From Rhizobium lentis (GTDB lineage Bacteria; Pseudomonadota; Alphaproteobacteria; Rhizobiales; Rhizobiaceae), in NCBI RefSeq assembly GCF_014200175.1, contig NZ_JACHBD010000011.1, positions 62,001 to 126,000 on the forward strand: a stretch of 64,000 bases of DNA, written 5' to 3'. Shown one piece after another: positions 1 through 9,566 of the stretch (its first letter is position 1; every line of letters begins with the position of its first letter). The position numbers and the translations under genes were made by a program. The notes beneath the pieces are model-generated. The model was not told the origin of the DNA and ran no database searches. It was given only the letters and a program-made list of their open reading frames with translations.

Positions 1-708
1 ATTTCCCGGCGCGGCTTCCTGCCCCAGAGCCATACGCCGAATTCCGCCGATCCGGTGTTCCCGGCCGAAGCGCTGCCCGAGAGCCTGCCCGACATCGTGC
101 GCTTCATCCGCCAGGCCTGTCGCGAGGCGGAAGAAGAGGGGCGAAGCTGGCAATCGGTGATGAACGGGCTGAGGAAACATGCCCGCTCGCTTTGGAGATC
201 GCTGCCGGCCGGCGACAAGCGTCAGTTCAACCGCCATTTGCGGGCGATCTACGACAGTCACCGCAATCGCCTGCCGGAAGCCATACACCTGCGCCTGCAG
301 CGCGAGCTCGCCGAAGGCCGCACGGTGCTGCGCCGCGGCCGGGCCGGCCGCCGCGGCCTGAGCGGCCTGTTCTTCACGCCGGCCGGCTCCTCTGTCGAAG
401 AGATCATCCATGCCGAGCGCATTATCGATTGCCGCTGCCAGGCGCCGGATCTTTCCACGCCGCTGATGGAGAGCCTGTTTTCCTCAGGCCTCGCCATGCC
501 GGACGAACTGTCGCTCGGGCTGGCGGTCACTGCGCGCGGCGAGCCCTTCCTGGAGGACGGTTCGACGGTTGTCGGGCTCTTTGCCGTCGGCCCGCTCGGC
601 CTCGGCAGCCTGCCCGATATCGATCTCGTGCCCGAGATCGTCTCCCAGGCCTATGCGGCGGCCGAACGGATCGGCGAGCGCTTCTATCCCCAGGTCAAGG
701 CCGTCTGA
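1..708 (+). CDS. FAD/NAD(P)-binding protein, C-terminal part (5' end outside window)
   Basis: The reading frame is open from base 1, so the gene begins before the window; 235 residues remain. The visible start ISRRGFLPQSH followed by an arginine-rich helical stretch and a C-terminal PxPDIDLVPEI-like segment resembles the COG4529 (YdhS-type) FAD/NAD(P)-binding proteins, in which the Rossmann FAD-binding fold lies in the missing N-terminal half. Those proteins are predicted soluble oxidoreductases of unknown substrate. The next gene follows on the same strand after about 70 bases, and there is no clear terminator between them. Family assignment is from recognition of the C-terminal pattern only; the diagnostic GxGxxG is not in view. 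Confidence 0.6.
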   Translation: MSRRGFLPQSHTPNSADPVFPAEALPESLPDIVRFIRQACREAEEEGRSWQSVMNGLRKHARSLWRSLPAGDKRQFNRHLRAIYDSHRNRLPEAIHLRLQRELAEGRTVLRRGRAGRRGLSGLFFTPAGSSVEEIIHAERIIDCRCQAPDLSTPLMESLFSSGLAMPDELSLGLAVTARGEPFLEDGSTVVGLFAVGPLGLGSLPDIDLVPEIVSQAYAAAERIGERFYPQVKAV

Positions 709-777
709 AAAAGTGTGATCTTTTCGGAACCATCTCCGCCCCGCAGCGTTAACAGCGCTGGTGACCAAGAGGGGCAG

Positions 778-2703
778 ATGGAAGTGCTGGATCGACATGT
801 TACGTCTCTTAGCGAAGAGGGACGCTTTCGTCTTCTGGTCGATGCCATCACCGACTACGCCATCTACATGCTGAGCCCCGAAGGCATCGTCACCAGCTGG
901 AATACCGGCGCTCAGCGCTTCAAAGGCTACAAGCCTTCGGAAATTCTCGGCGAGCATTTTTCCCGTTTTTATGTCGAAGAAGATTGCGCGGCCGGGATTC
1001 CTGAGCGCGCGCTTGCCACGGCACTCGAGCAGGGACGGTTCGAGGGGGAGGGCTGGCGCCAGCGCAAGGACGGCAGCCGCTTCTGGGCGCATGTCGTCAT
1101 CGATCCGATCCGCCGCCCCTCCGGCGAGCTCATCGGCTTTGCCAAGATCACCCGCGATCTGACCGAACGCAGGGCAGCCGAAAACGCGATCCGTCAGAGT
1201 GAGGAACAGTTCCGCCGGCTTGTCCAGGGCGTCTCGGACTACGCGATCTACATGCTCGATCCCAATGGCAATGTCAGCAGCTGGAATTTCGGCGCCGAGC
1301 GGATCAAAGGCTATCGGCCGGATGAAATCATCGGCCGACATTTCTCGACCTTCTATACGCCGGAGGACCGCGCCGCCGGTCTGCCGGAGACCGCGCTCCG
1401 CATCGCCCGCGCCGAAGGACGGTTCGAGCGGGAAGGCTGGCGTGTCCGCAAGGACGGCACCCGCTTCTGGGCCAGCATCGTCGTCGACGTCATCCGCGGC
1501 GATGACGGAGACGTGCTCGGTTTTGCCAAGATCACCCGCGATATCACCGAGAAGATGGAGACGCAGCGGGCGCTGGAGCAGGCGCGCGAAGAGCTTTTCC
1601 AGTCGCAGAAGATGGAGGCGATCGGTCAGCTGACCGGCGGTATCGCCCATGATTTCAACAATCTGCTGATGGCCGTGCTCGGCAGCCTGGAAATCCTGAA
1701 GAAACGCATGCCGCAGGATCTCTCCCTGACATCGCTGGTCGACAATGCAATGCAGGGCGCCCAGCGCGGTGCTGCCTTGACCCAGCGCATGCTGGCCTTC
1801 TCCCGCCGGCAGGAATTGCACATGGAGCCGCTCGACGTCTCCGGTCTGGTGCGTGGGATGATGGATATTCTAAGCCGTTCGCTCGGGCCTCTCACCACCA
1901 TCGAGACCTCATTTCCCGTCAGGCTGCCGACCATCCTCACCGATCCGGCCCAGCTGGAAATGGCGATCCTCAACCTCGTCGTCAACGCGCGCGACGCAAT
2001 GCCGTCGGGCGGCCGCATCGTGCTGCGCGCCTCTGAGGAATCGATAGCCGCGGGCAAGGGGCCGCTGTCGGCCGGCCGCTATGTCAGGATCGCCATAATC
2101 GATGAAGGCGAGGGCATGGATACAAAAACGCTGGAGCAGGCGGTCACGCCGTTCTTCACCACCAAGGGCGTCGGCAAGGGCACCGGTCTCGGCCTTTCGA
2201 TGGTACAAGGTCTTGCCAGCCAATCCGGCGGCCGGCTCATCCTGAAAAGCCGCCCCGGCGAAGGAACGACCGCGGAATTATGGTTCCCGATCGCAGCCGT
2301 CGAGCAGCGGGTCGTGGCAACGGCCGACGTGCCGCAACCGGATAGCGATGCACAGCGCCGGCTGCGGATCGTCGCCGTAGATGACGACGGCCTGGTCCTG
2401 ATGAATACGACGCTGATGCTGGAGGATCTCGGCCACACCGTCTTCGAGGCGATGGCTGGTCCCGAGGCGCTTGACATCCTGCGTAAGGAGCCGGTCGATC
2501 TGGTCATCTGCGATCACGCCATGCCGCGCATGACCGGGGCGCAGCTCGCCGAGGCGATCCGCAGCGAGTGGCCCGAGATGCCGATAATCCTCGCCACCGG
2601 TTACGCCGAACTGCCCGACGGCGTCGGCGCCAATCTGCCCCGCCTGGGCAAGCCGTTCTCGCAGGCGCAGCTCGCGGAAGCGATCAGCCGGGTTGCTTGT
2701 TAG
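778..2703 (+). CDS. PAS-PAS hybrid sensor histidine kinase with C-terminal receiver domain
   Basis: 641 residues. Two PAS domains (about 15-130 and 145-255) are near copies of each other (DYAIYML, SWN.GA.R.KGY, RF.GEGWR.RKDG.RFWA), pointing to a tandem duplication. A HisKA domain follows with the phosphoacceptor His291 in GGIAHDFNN, then an HATPase domain with N-box (NLVVNARDAM) and GKGTGLGLS G-box, then a receiver domain with the phosphorylated Asp in LVICDHAMP. No transmembrane segment is seen, so it is probably cytoplasmic and reads a bound cofactor or small ligand. ATG 778 is preferred over the longer frame from 715 because of the AGAGGGGC ribosome site and because the extra 21 residues look non-coding. 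It is likely an orphan kinase: no response regulator gene is adjacent. Confidence 0.88.
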   Translation: MEVLDRHVTSLSEEGRFRLLVDAITDYAIYMLSPEGIVTSWNTGAQRFKGYKPSEILGEHFSRFYVEEDCAAGIPERALATALEQGRFEGEGWRQRKDGSRFWAHVVIDPIRRPSGELIGFAKITRDLTERRAAENAIRQSEEQFRRLVQGVSDYAIYMLDPNGNVSSWNFGAERIKGYRPDEIIGRHFSTFYTPEDRAAGLPETALRIARAEGRFEREGWRVRKDGTRFWASIVVDVIRGDDGDVLGFAKITRDITEKMETQRALEQAREELFQSQKMEAIGQLTGGIAHDFNNLLMAVLGSLEILKKRMPQDLSLTSLVDNAMQGAQRGAALTQRMLAFSRRQELHMEPLDVSGLVRGMMDILSRSLGPLTTIETSFPVRLPTILTDPAQLEMAILNLVVNARDAMPSGGRIVLRASEESIAAGKGPLSAGRYVRIAIIDEGEGMDTKTLEQAVTPFFTTKGVGKGTGLGLSMVQGLASQSGGRLILKSRPGEGTTAELWFPIAAVEQRVVATADVPQPDSDAQRRLRIVAVDDDGLVLMNTTLMLEDLGHTVFEAMAGPEALDILRKEPVDLVICDHAMPRMTGAQLAEAIRSEWPEMPIILATGYAELPDGVGANLPRLGKPFSQAQLAEAISRVAC

Positions 2704-2821
2704 CCGTGACTGACTGGTGCTACCGCATGTCGCCCGGAAGTGTGGGTCACCGGGATAACGGACATGCGTAAAAACAAAGAACCAAAGCGCGAGGAGCGAA
2801 TCTGAAAGATCGCGACGCGCT

Positions 2822-4021
2822 CTAGGCGCGAAGCTTCTCGTCGCCATTATCCCGGATGCCCGTGCGGCCGGCTCCCTCGCCTAGTTCCGATGTCCTCGGG
2901 ATTTGCTGTTCATCGGTCGCGGCCGCAGTTGCGCCGCCGAGCAGGCGCTTTTCGGTCTCTTGCAGATCGAGGATTGCCTGTTCGATCGTCTCAGCCGAAG
3001 TTTCGCGCGAGGCTGCGCGCCACCGATGATGCCGCCACCATGCGACGAGCAGGCGTCGGCTAGGAACTTCAATCGTCTCGTGAATGAACCATGCTCCTGC
3101 CGCCGCAACGAAAAGCGCCACCAGGATGAGCACCAGTTCCGGCATCAGAGCCTCGAAAGCCCGGCGTACAAGGAACATGATCGGGACGTGGAAAAGATAG
3201 AGCGAAAAACTGATCGTCCCCAAGAACCGCACGGGTGCCGCTGCCAGGACATGGGCTGCGATGGGAGGCTGTCGCGCGACGAGCGCCACAATCACGGCTG
3301 CGGCGGCCGCGCTTTGCAGGCTCCAGAATTCAGGGGAGAAACCAGGCAAGACATGCCTGTAGGTGAAGAACATCGCCAGAAGGAACAGCGTGAAAGCGCC
3401 CGTGGATGCGGATGGCCTCCACCTGTTCCAATAGGAATGCATCGCCCCGGCAAGAGCACCGAACAGGAAGTAGGGGAGCTTGGAAAGAAGCAGTATGCCT
3501 GGTCCTGGCAGCTCAAGCAGACCATCCACCACGACCAGCACCGCCAAACCTGCGATCACGCCGCTGTAGCGTTGCGGGCGCGTCAAGCAGAGCCAAAGGA
3601 TCGGGAAGAACAGATAGAATTGAATTTCCGGTGGAATTGACCAGAAAACCCCGCTCGAGCCCAGAAGAAAGACGTGGCGGAAAAACTCCGTGCCGCCGAT
3701 GATCGGCTGAACGAAGTTCAGACTTTGTATTCCGGACAGCATCGCCACGAGCAGGACAGCAGTCAGATAGACCGGATAGATGCGGGCAAAGCGGCTCACA
3801 AGAAAATCCAGGACGGTTTCCTTGGTGACCGGCCGCGAGCCGTAGAGATGGGCCATCAGAAATCCGCTGAGGGCAAAGAACAGGCCGACGGCTTCGCTGC
3901 CCATGGTCACGTCATGCAAGACCGTGTCCGGAAAGACGAGCCCGATATGCGCCTGCACCACCAGAAGCGCGGCGAGACCGCGCAGACCATCGAGACTGGG
4001 GATGTAATCCGGCCGGTTCAT
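2822..4021 (-). CDS. Acyltransferase 3 family membrane protein (OafA/ExoZ-like)
   Basis: 399 residues, close to the usual size. The N-terminus carries the family pattern PSLDGLRGLAALLVVQAHIG, with the conserved Arg and His, followed by about ten hydrophobic helices and a polar C-terminal tail of some 70 residues. Such proteins transfer acetyl or other acyl groups onto surface polysaccharides or lipids across the inner membrane. The gene stands alone, convergent with the histidine kinase and followed upstream by 140 bases of non-coding sequence before SURF1. The polysaccharide target cannot be told from sequence. The C-terminal region (ETEKRLLGGATAAATDEQ) looks disordered. Confidence 0.85.
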   Translation of the reverse strand: MNRPDYIPSLDGLRGLAALLVVQAHIGLVFPDTVLHDVTMGSEAVGLFFALSGFLMAHLYGSRPVTKETVLDFLVSRFARIYPVYLTAVLLVAMLSGIQSLNFVQPIIGGTEFFRHVFLLGSSGVFWSIPPEIQFYLFFPILWLCLTRPQRYSGVIAGLAVLVVVDGLLELPGPGILLLSKLPYFLFGALAGAMHSYWNRWRPSASTGAFTLFLLAMFFTYRHVLPGFSPEFWSLQSAAAAAVIVALVARQPPIAAHVLAAAPVRFLGTISFSLYLFHVPIMFLVRRAFEALMPELVLILVALFVAAAGAWFIHETIEVPSRRLLVAWWRHHRWRAASRETSAETIEQAILDLQETEKRLLGGATAAATDEQQIPRTSELGEGAGRTGIRDNGDEKLRA

Positions 4022-4163
4022 GTGCAGCTTTTAGATGTTCTGTTCAAGCAAGCAGTATCGGACATCGCTTTACAAGAGATTAAGCCGCCGAGCGCAAACT
4101 ACCGGCGTGCAACTGTTGCTTGCCGGAGAGCCGCACCGGTGCAAAGCGACAGCGAGTGCCAAC

Positions 4164-4919
4164 CTACGCTCGGCCTCTTCCGATCTCGCCGCGAACAACA
4201 AACACCAGCAATGCCAGCACCATCACCGCCAGCCCGTACCAGGTGATCGCATAGACGAGATGGTTGTTGGGAAAATGGATGACGGTCAGGCCGCCGACGG
4301 GCAGACCACCCGGGTTGGCGGTGGCATCCGCGTCGATGAAAAAGGGTGCGACCGCGCCGAGGCCGCGCTTCTGGGCAATCGCGGCGACATCGCGCGAATA
4401 CCAGCGGTCGGCGGCGACGTCGTTGGATTGCAGCAGCGATCCCTTGGGCTCCGTCATCCGCATGAGCCCGGTGATCTCGATCGGGCCTGATATCTGACCG
4501 TCGCGGCGCGAGGCCGGGTCGCGCCTGTCCGTGGGTACGAAGCCGCGATTGACGAGAATCGCGGCGCCGTCGGCGAGCATCAGTGGCGTCATCACCCAAT
4601 AGCCCGGACCGAGCACGGTCGAGGCATAGACCAGCGTCTCCTTGTCGTTTGCCAGCACTCCCTCGACTGTCACCCGGCGATATTCGTCGTTGCCGGCATC
4701 GACCTTGTCCCAGTCGGCGCGCGCCGGGGCCGGTAGGGGGGCTGAGTGCACGCGCTGGTCGACGCGGGCGATGAGGTCGCTTTTCCAGCCCAGGCGCTGA
4801 ACCTGCCAGGTGCCGAGACCAAAGAGGATGGCGGCAAGCAGCGTCAGACATACGGCGAAGAGCGCAGGTTTTGCCCGAAAATGCGCTCTTTCCGATGTTT
4901 CCTTGGAGGTTTCGCTCAT
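4164..4919 (-). CDS. SURF1 family cytochrome oxidase biogenesis protein
   Basis: 251 residues with one transmembrane helix near the N-terminus (FAVCLTLLAAILFGLGTWQVQRL), a periplasmic loop, and a second helix at the C-terminus (ITWYGLAVMVLALLVFVV). The GTWQVQRL segment and LVNRGFVP motif are characteristic of SURF1/Shy1. The family helps insert heme into heme-copper oxidase subunit I. It is the last gene of the cyo operon, 33 bases after cyoD, so here it probably serves the bo3 quinol oxidase; quinol-oxidase-linked SURF1 copies are common in rhizobia. Start ATG 4919 lies just downstream of cyoD. Confidence 0.92.
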   Translation of the reverse strand: MSETSKETSERAHFRAKPALFAVCLTLLAAILFGLGTWQVQRLGWKSDLIARVDQRVHSAPLPAPARADWDKVDAGNDEYRRVTVEGVLANDKETLVYASTVLGPGYWVMTPLMLADGAAILVNRGFVPTDRRDPASRRDGQISGPIEITGLMRMTEPKGSLLQSNDVAADRWYSRDVAAIAQKRGLGAVAPFFIDADATANPGGLPVGGLTVIHFPNNHLVYAITWYGLAVMVLALLVFVVRGEIGRGRA

Positions 4920-4952
4920 GGGCTTAGGGCGGCGCGGCGGCCGCCCCTTTCG

Positions 4953-5354
4953 TTACGGCATGTTCTTCATCATCTCCGGGCTCATCGGCATCATGTTGGT
5001 GTTGAGATGATGCATGACCCAGAGCGAACCGGAGAGCGCGATGGCGACGATGATGAGGGTGAAGATCAGCGCCATCATCGTCCAGCCGCCCTCGCTTCTC
5101 GGGTTCATGTGCAGGAAGAAGACCATATGGACGACGATTTGGACAGCCCCGATAGCCATCACCAGCACCGCCGTCACCGCCGGGCTTTCGAAGACATCAG
5201 CCATGACCAGCCAGAAGGGAATGGCGGTCAGAACGACGGAGAGCGCGAAGCCCGCCATGTAACTGCGGAAGGTGCCGTGGCCGGCCTGGTGGCCGTGGCT
5301 GTGGCCGTGATGCGCCTCGTGGGCGTCCTCATGAGCAGGGGCTTGCGAACTCAT
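4953..5354 (-). CDS. cyoD: Cytochrome o ubiquinol oxidase subunit IV
   Basis: 133 residues with three predicted transmembrane helices ([57 protein letters not shown]). The His-rich N-terminus ([19 protein letters not shown]) is followed by a CyoD core with the FFLHM segment. CyoD is a small structural subunit needed for assembly of the CuB site in the bo3 oxidase. ATG 5354 is chosen because its ATGA overlaps the stop of cyoC by four bases; the longer frame runs back into cyoC. The His-rich head is longer than in the enterobacterial protein and could bind metal, which is inference. Confidence 0.93.
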   Translation of the reverse strand: MSSQAPAHEDAHEAHHGHSHGHQAGHGTFRSYMAGFALSVVLTAIPFWLVMADVFESPAVTAVLVMAIGAVQIVVHMVFFLHMNPRSEGGWTMMALIFTLIIVAIALSGSLWVMHHLNTNMMPMSPEMMKNMP

Positions 5355-5971
5355 CCGACAACTCCGAGCAGATAGACGAAGGAAAAGACGCCGATCCAGA
5401 CGACGTCGAGGAAGTGCCAGAACATCGAAAGGCACATCAGGCGGCGGCGATTGGCCTCGATCAGCCCGTGCATCGACACCTGCACCATCAGCGTGATCAG
5501 CCAGATGATGCCGAAGGTGACGTGCAGTCCGTGCGTGCCGACGAGCGTGAAGAAGGAGGACAGGAAAGCGCTGCGCGTCGGCCCGGCGCCCTCGTGGATC
5601 AGGTGGATGAACTCATAGAGTTCCAACCCGATGAAAGCCGCGCCGAAGAGGCCGGTGACGGCAAGCCAGAACAGCGTTTCCGCCTTGGCGTTCCGCTCCA
5701 TCTGCAGCATGGCGAAGCCGTAGGTGATCGAGGAAAAGAGCAGCATCGATGTGTTGAGGGCGACGATCGGTAGATCGAAGAGATCGGCGGGCGACGGGCC
5801 CGCGGCATAGTTGCGGCCGAGCACGCCGTGCGTAGCAAACAGCACCGCAAAGATCAGGCAGTCGCTCATCAGGTAGAGCCAGAAGCCGAGATTGGTGCTC
5901 CCCTCCGGATGATGGTCTTCGGTCAGATAGAATTCAGGCTTTTCGGCCGTGTCGATGGTTTGATCGCTCAT
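5351..5971 (-). CDS. cyoC: Cytochrome o ubiquinol oxidase subunit III
   Basis: 206 residues with five transmembrane helices, matching the 204-residue enterobacterial CyoC. Family hallmarks include [21 protein letters not shown] near the N-terminus, GLELYEF in the middle and THGLHVTFG later. It is the heme-free subunit III of the proton-pumping quinol oxidase. Start: ATG 5971 (MSDQTID) or ATG 5977, the latter overlapping the cyoB stop as TAATG; the difference is only two residues and cannot be settled here. Co-transcribed between cyoB and cyoD. Confidence 0.94.
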   Translation of the reverse strand: MSDQTIDTAEKPEFYLTEDHHPEGSTNLGFWLYLMSDCLIFAVLFATHGVLGRNYAAGPSPADLFDLPIVALNTSMLLFSSITYGFAMLQMERNAKAETLFWLAVTGLFGAAFIGLELYEFIHLIHEGAGPTRSAFLSSFFTLVGTHGLHVTFGIIWLITLMVQVSMHGLIEANRRRLMCLSMFWHFLDVVWIGVFSFVYLLGVVG

Positions 5972-5976
5972 GGTCA

Positions 5977-7980
5977 TTACACCTGCTCGGCAAGCAGCGC
6001 CGTGCGCTTGCCTTCCGTTTCGGTCACCTTGCCGGCGGGAATGTAGAAGTCGCGTTTGTAGTTGAAGGTATGGCCGATCGCCACGGCAAGCAGCGCGACG
6101 GCGGAAACGATCACCAGCCACCACATGTACCAGATCAGGCCGAAGGCGAGCGCGACGCTGATTGCCGACAGGACGGCGCCGGTGCCGGTATTCTTCGGCA
6201 TGTGGATCGGCTTGAAGCCGCCGAGCGGGCGCTCGTAGCCGCGCTTTTTCATGTCGTACCAGCTGTCATGGTCGTGAACCACGGGCGTGAAGGCGAAGTT
6301 GTAGTCCGGCGGCGGCGAGGAGGTCGACCATTCCAGCGTCCGGGCATCCCAGGGATCGCCGCTGTCGTCTCGCAATTCCTCGCGTTTCATGAAGCTGACG
6401 ACGATCTGGATCAGGAAGGCGGCGATGCCGAGCGCGATCAGGCCGACACCGAAGGCCGCGATGATGAACCAGATCCGCAGCGACGGATCCTCGAACTGGC
6501 TCATGCGGCGGGTGACGCCCATCAGGCCAAGCACGTAGAGCGGCATGAAGGCGAACCAGAAGCCAATCTGCCAGAACCAGAAGCTCATCTTGCCCCAGAA
6601 GGGATCGAGCTTGAAGCCGAAGGCCTTCGGGAACCAGTAGTTCACGCCGGCGAACATGCCGAAGAGAACGCCGCCGATGATAACGTTGTGGAAATGGGCG
6701 ATGAGGAACAGCGAATTGTGCAGCACGAAGTCGGCCGGCGGCACGGCCAGCATGACGCCGGTCATGCCGCCGATAACGAAGGTCACCATGAAACCGACCG
6801 TCCACAGCATCGGCACCTCGTAGCGGATGCGGCCGCGATACATGGTGAAGAGCCAGTTGAAGATCTTCGCTCCCGTGGGGATCGAGATGATCATCGTGGT
6901 GATGCCGAAGAAGGAGTTGACGGAAGCACCCGAGCCCATGGTGAAGAAGTGGTGCAGCCAGACGATGTAGGACAGGATCATGATCACGCAGGTTGCGTAG
7001 ACCATTGAGGCGTAGCCGAACAGGCGCTTGCCCGAGAAGGTGGCGACCACTTCCGAGAAGATGCCGAAGGCCGGCAGCACCAGGATGTAGACCTCCGGAT
7101 GACCCCAGATCCAGATGAGGTTGATGTACATCATCGGATTGCCGCCGAGGTCGTTGGTGAAGAAGTTCGTCCCGGCATAGCGATCGAGCGACAACAGGGC
7201 GAGCGTTGCCGTCAGGATCGGGAAGGAGGCGACGATCAGCACGTTGGTGCAGAGCGCCGTCCAGGTAAAGACCGGCATCTTCATGAAGGTCATGCCCGGC
7301 GCGCGCATCTTGACGATGGTGGCGATCAAGTTGATGCCCGAGAGCGTCGTGCCGACACCGGCCACCTGCAGGCCCCAGATATAATAGTCGACGCCGACGC
7401 CGGGACTGTAGGCGGCGCCCGACAGCGGCGGATAGGCGAGCCAACCGGTCTGGGCGAATTCGCCGATGAACAGCGACAGCATGATGATGATCGCGCCGGC
7501 GGTCGTCATCCAGAAGGAGAAGTTGTTGAGGAAGGGGAATGACACGTCGCGCGCGCCGATCTGCAGCGGCACCACGAAGTTCATCAGGCCGGTGACGAAG
7601 GGCATCGCCACGAAGAAGATCATGATGACGCCGTGGGCAGTGAAGATCTGATCGTAATGGTGCGGCGGCAGGTAGCCTTCCGACCCGTTGAAGGCGACCG
7701 CCTGCTGGACGCGCATCAGGATCGCATCGGAGAAGCCGCGCAGCAGCATGATGACGGCCAGGATCACATACATGATGCCGATCTTCTTGTGATCGACGCT
7801 GCAGATCCAGTCGTTCCAGAGCAGGCCCCAGAACTTGAAATAGGTGATGGCGCCAAGCACGGCGAGACCGCCGATGACGACGCCGATGAAGGTCACGACC
7901 AGAATCGGCTCGTGGTAGGGGATGGCATCGAGGGTCAACCGGCCGAAGATCAACTTCAGGAGGTCAGGATTGGAAAACAT
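5977..7980 (-). CDS. cyoB: Cytochrome o ubiquinol oxidase subunit I
   Basis: 667 residues, matching the usual 660-670. It carries the heme-copper oxidase core: [17 protein letters not shown] (low-spin heme His), [21 protein letters not shown] with the CuB His and its cross-linked Tyr, the HHFFTMG pair of CuB histidines, and [10 protein letters not shown] with the high-spin and low-spin heme histidines. Fifteen transmembrane helices are expected. The enzyme oxidises ubiquinol, reduces O2 to water and pumps protons. It follows cyoA by 42 bases in the operon cyoABCD-SURF1. High-aeration expression is usual for this enzyme. Confidence 0.97.
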   Translation of the reverse strand: MFSNPDLLKLIFGRLTLDAIPYHEPILVVTFIGVVIGGLAVLGAITYFKFWGLLWNDWICSVDHKKIGIMYVILAVIMLLRGFSDAILMRVQQAVAFNGSEGYLPPHHYDQIFTAHGVIMIFFVAMPFVTGLMNFVVPLQIGARDVSFPFLNNFSFWMTTAGAIIIMLSLFIGEFAQTGWLAYPPLSGAAYSPGVGVDYYIWGLQVAGVGTTLSGINLIATIVKMRAPGMTFMKMPVFTWTALCTNVLIVASFPILTATLALLSLDRYAGTNFFTNDLGGNPMMYINLIWIWGHPEVYILVLPAFGIFSEVVATFSGKRLFGYASMVYATCVIMILSYIVWLHHFFTMGSGASVNSFFGITTMIISIPTGAKIFNWLFTMYRGRIRYEVPMLWTVGFMVTFVIGGMTGVMLAVPPADFVLHNSLFLIAHFHNVIIGGVLFGMFAGVNYWFPKAFGFKLDPFWGKMSFWFWQIGFWFAFMPLYVLGLMGVTRRMSQFEDPSLRIWFIIAAFGVGLIALGIAAFLIQIVVSFMKREELRDDSGDPWDARTLEWSTSSPPPDYNFAFTPVVHDHDSWYDMKKRGYERPLGGFKPIHMPKNTGTGAVLSAISVALAFGLIWYMWWLVIVSAVALLAVAIGHTFNYKRDFYIPAGKVTETEGKRTALLAEQV

Positions 7981-8022
7981 GGAACAACCCGTTCATTATG
8001 TCTTGCGACGCAAAGCGCCAGG

Positions 8023-9177
8023 TTAATTGTTGTTGTTGAGCTGCGCAGGCGCCGGATCGGTGCCGTTGCTCATGCCGGGCATGGAATGGCCGTCGTGCTG
8101 CATGTCCATGCCGGGCATGTCATGCTGCATGTCGTTGCCATCAGAATTGCGCGGCGGTTCGGCCTTTGCCGGAACGCCCGTTGCAGGTACGGTTGCGCCC
8201 GGCTGGACGACGCCTTCGCCGGCATGGCGGTTGTCGTATTGCAGCTTTTCGCGGTTCTCGGTGCTTTCCTTGCCGCCGCCGCCCATCATGTCGATGTGCA
8301 TCATCTCGTTCATGCACATCTTGCCCGGCGTGGCGCACATGTTGAGGATGGCGGTGTAGAGATCGGCATCGGCGCCGGCATAATAGCGCACCGGCTCCTT
8401 CTCGCTCGGCTTCTCGAGCTTCAGGTAGGCGTCGCGGTTGAGCATCGTGCCCTGCTGCTTGACCTTGGCCACCCAGGCGTCAAACCCCTCGCGGTTGAGG
8501 CCATGGAACTTGAAGCGCATATGCGAGAAGCCGGCGCCGCTGTAATTGGCCGAGAAGCCCTCATATTCGCCTTCTTTGTTGATGACGGCGTGCAGCTTCG
8601 TTTCCATGCCGGGCATGGCGTAGATCTGGCCGGCGAGCGCCGGGATGTAGAAGGAGTTCATCACCGAGGAGGCGGTGATCTTGAAATTGATCGGCATGTC
8701 GACGGGCGCGGCGAGCTCGTTGACGGTGGCAATGCCGACTTCGGGATAGAAGAACAGCCATTTCCAGTCGAGCGCCACGACCTCGACGGTCAGCGGCTTG
8801 GTATCAGCCGGGATGGCGCGCTCGGCATCGAGCCGGTCGAGGGGGCGGTAGGGATCGAGCTTATGCGTGGAAATCCAGGTGACGGCGCCGAGCGCAATGA
8901 TGATCGCCAGGGGTGCCGCCCAGATGACGATTTCGAGGCGGGTCGAATGATGCCATTCCGGCGCGTAAGTCGCGGCCGTGTTGGAGCGGCGGTAGCGCCA
9001 GGCGAAGAGCAGCGTCAGGAAGATCACAGGAACGATGATCAGAAGCATCAGCACCGTCGAGATGACGATCAGATCGCGCTGTTGCGCGGCGATGTCGCCG
9101 GAGGGCGCCATGACCACCATGTTGCATCCTGCCAGGAAAAGCAGCGGCAAGACGGATAGAAGGCGGGAAAACTTCAT
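8023..9177 (-). CDS. cyoA: Cytochrome o ubiquinol oxidase subunit II, with long Met/His-rich tail
   Basis: 384 residues. Signal peptide with lipobox (LFLAGC, lipidated Cys18), two transmembrane helices, then a periplasmic cupredoxin-like domain without the CuA cysteines, as expected for a quinol oxidase (no CxxxC). ATG 9177 starts the lipoprotein signal; the frame upstream is non-coding. E. coli CyoA is 315 residues: here some 70-80 extra residues follow MCATPGKMCMNEMMHIDMMGG, ending in repeats such as MQHDMPGMDMQHDGHSMPGM. That composition is typical of periplasmic copper-binding tails. First gene of the cyo operon; its promoter must lie in 9178-9566. Confidence 0.95.
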   Translation of the reverse strand: MKFSRLLSVLPLLFLAGCNMVVMAPSGDIAAQQRDLIVISTVLMLLIIVPVIFLTLLFAWRYRRSNTAATYAPEWHHSTRLEIVIWAAPLAIIIALGAVTWISTHKLDPYRPLDRLDAERAIPADTKPLTVEVVALDWKWLFFYPEVGIATVNELAAPVDMPINFKITASSVMNSFYIPALAGQIYAMPGMETKLHAVINKEGEYEGFSANYSGAGFSHMRFKFHGLNREGFDAWVAKVKQQGTMLNRDAYLKLEKPSEKEPVRYYAGADADLYTAILNMCATPGKMCMNEMMHIDMMGGGGKESTENREKLQYDNRHAGEGVVQPGATVPATGVPAKAEPPRNSDGNDMQHDMPGMDMQHDGHSMPGMSNGTDPAPAQLNNNN

Positions 9178-9566
9178 GAGTTTTGGCACGTCTCTAAGCT
9201 CTTGTTGTTTCGTTTTGTCCACGACTAAAGCACTGAACCGAATAGCGACATGAGGCGGAAGGTCGCAGTGCAGCAAACATGCCGCACTGCGGCAAAAATC
9301 ATTGCGCGCTAGTGCTTTGAAATCCTGATGAAATCTAGAAGGATTTTAGCCCTGCGCATGTTTCAATCCAATATATCCCCAACTGCCGGTCAGGCCAGCA
9401 TTTGCAGGGGAAATCACACTCCGGATCACGCAATTTTTTCGGTCCGCGCTTCATTTGAGCCGTGATGATGAACTATTTCGGTCTTACGGACTTGATAAGC
9501 CTGCCGGTTTGATCAAGATCAGGCTTGAGGCGCCTTGCCGGAAGCGCCTTAACGAGGAGGCGTTTT
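9178..9566. promoter_or_regulatory. Divergent control region between cyoA and the MFS gene
   Basis: 389 bases without a gene, holding the promoters of the leftward cyo operon and the rightward transporter gene. Visible elements are an AAATCC...GGATTT inverted repeat near 9318-9347 and an FNR/FixK-like box at 9509-9522 (listed separately). No convincing sigma-70 hexamer pair could be assigned by eye for cyoA. Confidence 0.6.
9509..9522. promoter_or_regulatory. FNR/FixK-type box
   Basis: TTGATCAAGATCAG matches the FNR/FixK consensus TTGAT-N4-ATCAA at nine of ten defined positions. It lies 45 bases before the ATG of the MFS gene and about 330 bases before cyoA, so it is better placed to control the MFS gene; depending on the transcription start it could activate or block it. 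In rhizobia such boxes respond to low oxygen through FixK or FnrN. Binding is inference. Confidence 0.55.

Noticed and set aside
484-1821. A 445-codon minus-strand open frame opposite the histidine kinase
   Set aside because: Shadow of the PAS repeats; its internal repetition simply mirrors the duplicated PAS domains.
7633-9159. A 508-codon plus-strand open frame opposite cyoB/cyoA
   Set aside because: Antisense to genes with clear oxidase motifs; no ribosome site, repetitive acidic/His composition typical of reverse-complement reading of rhizobial coding DNA.
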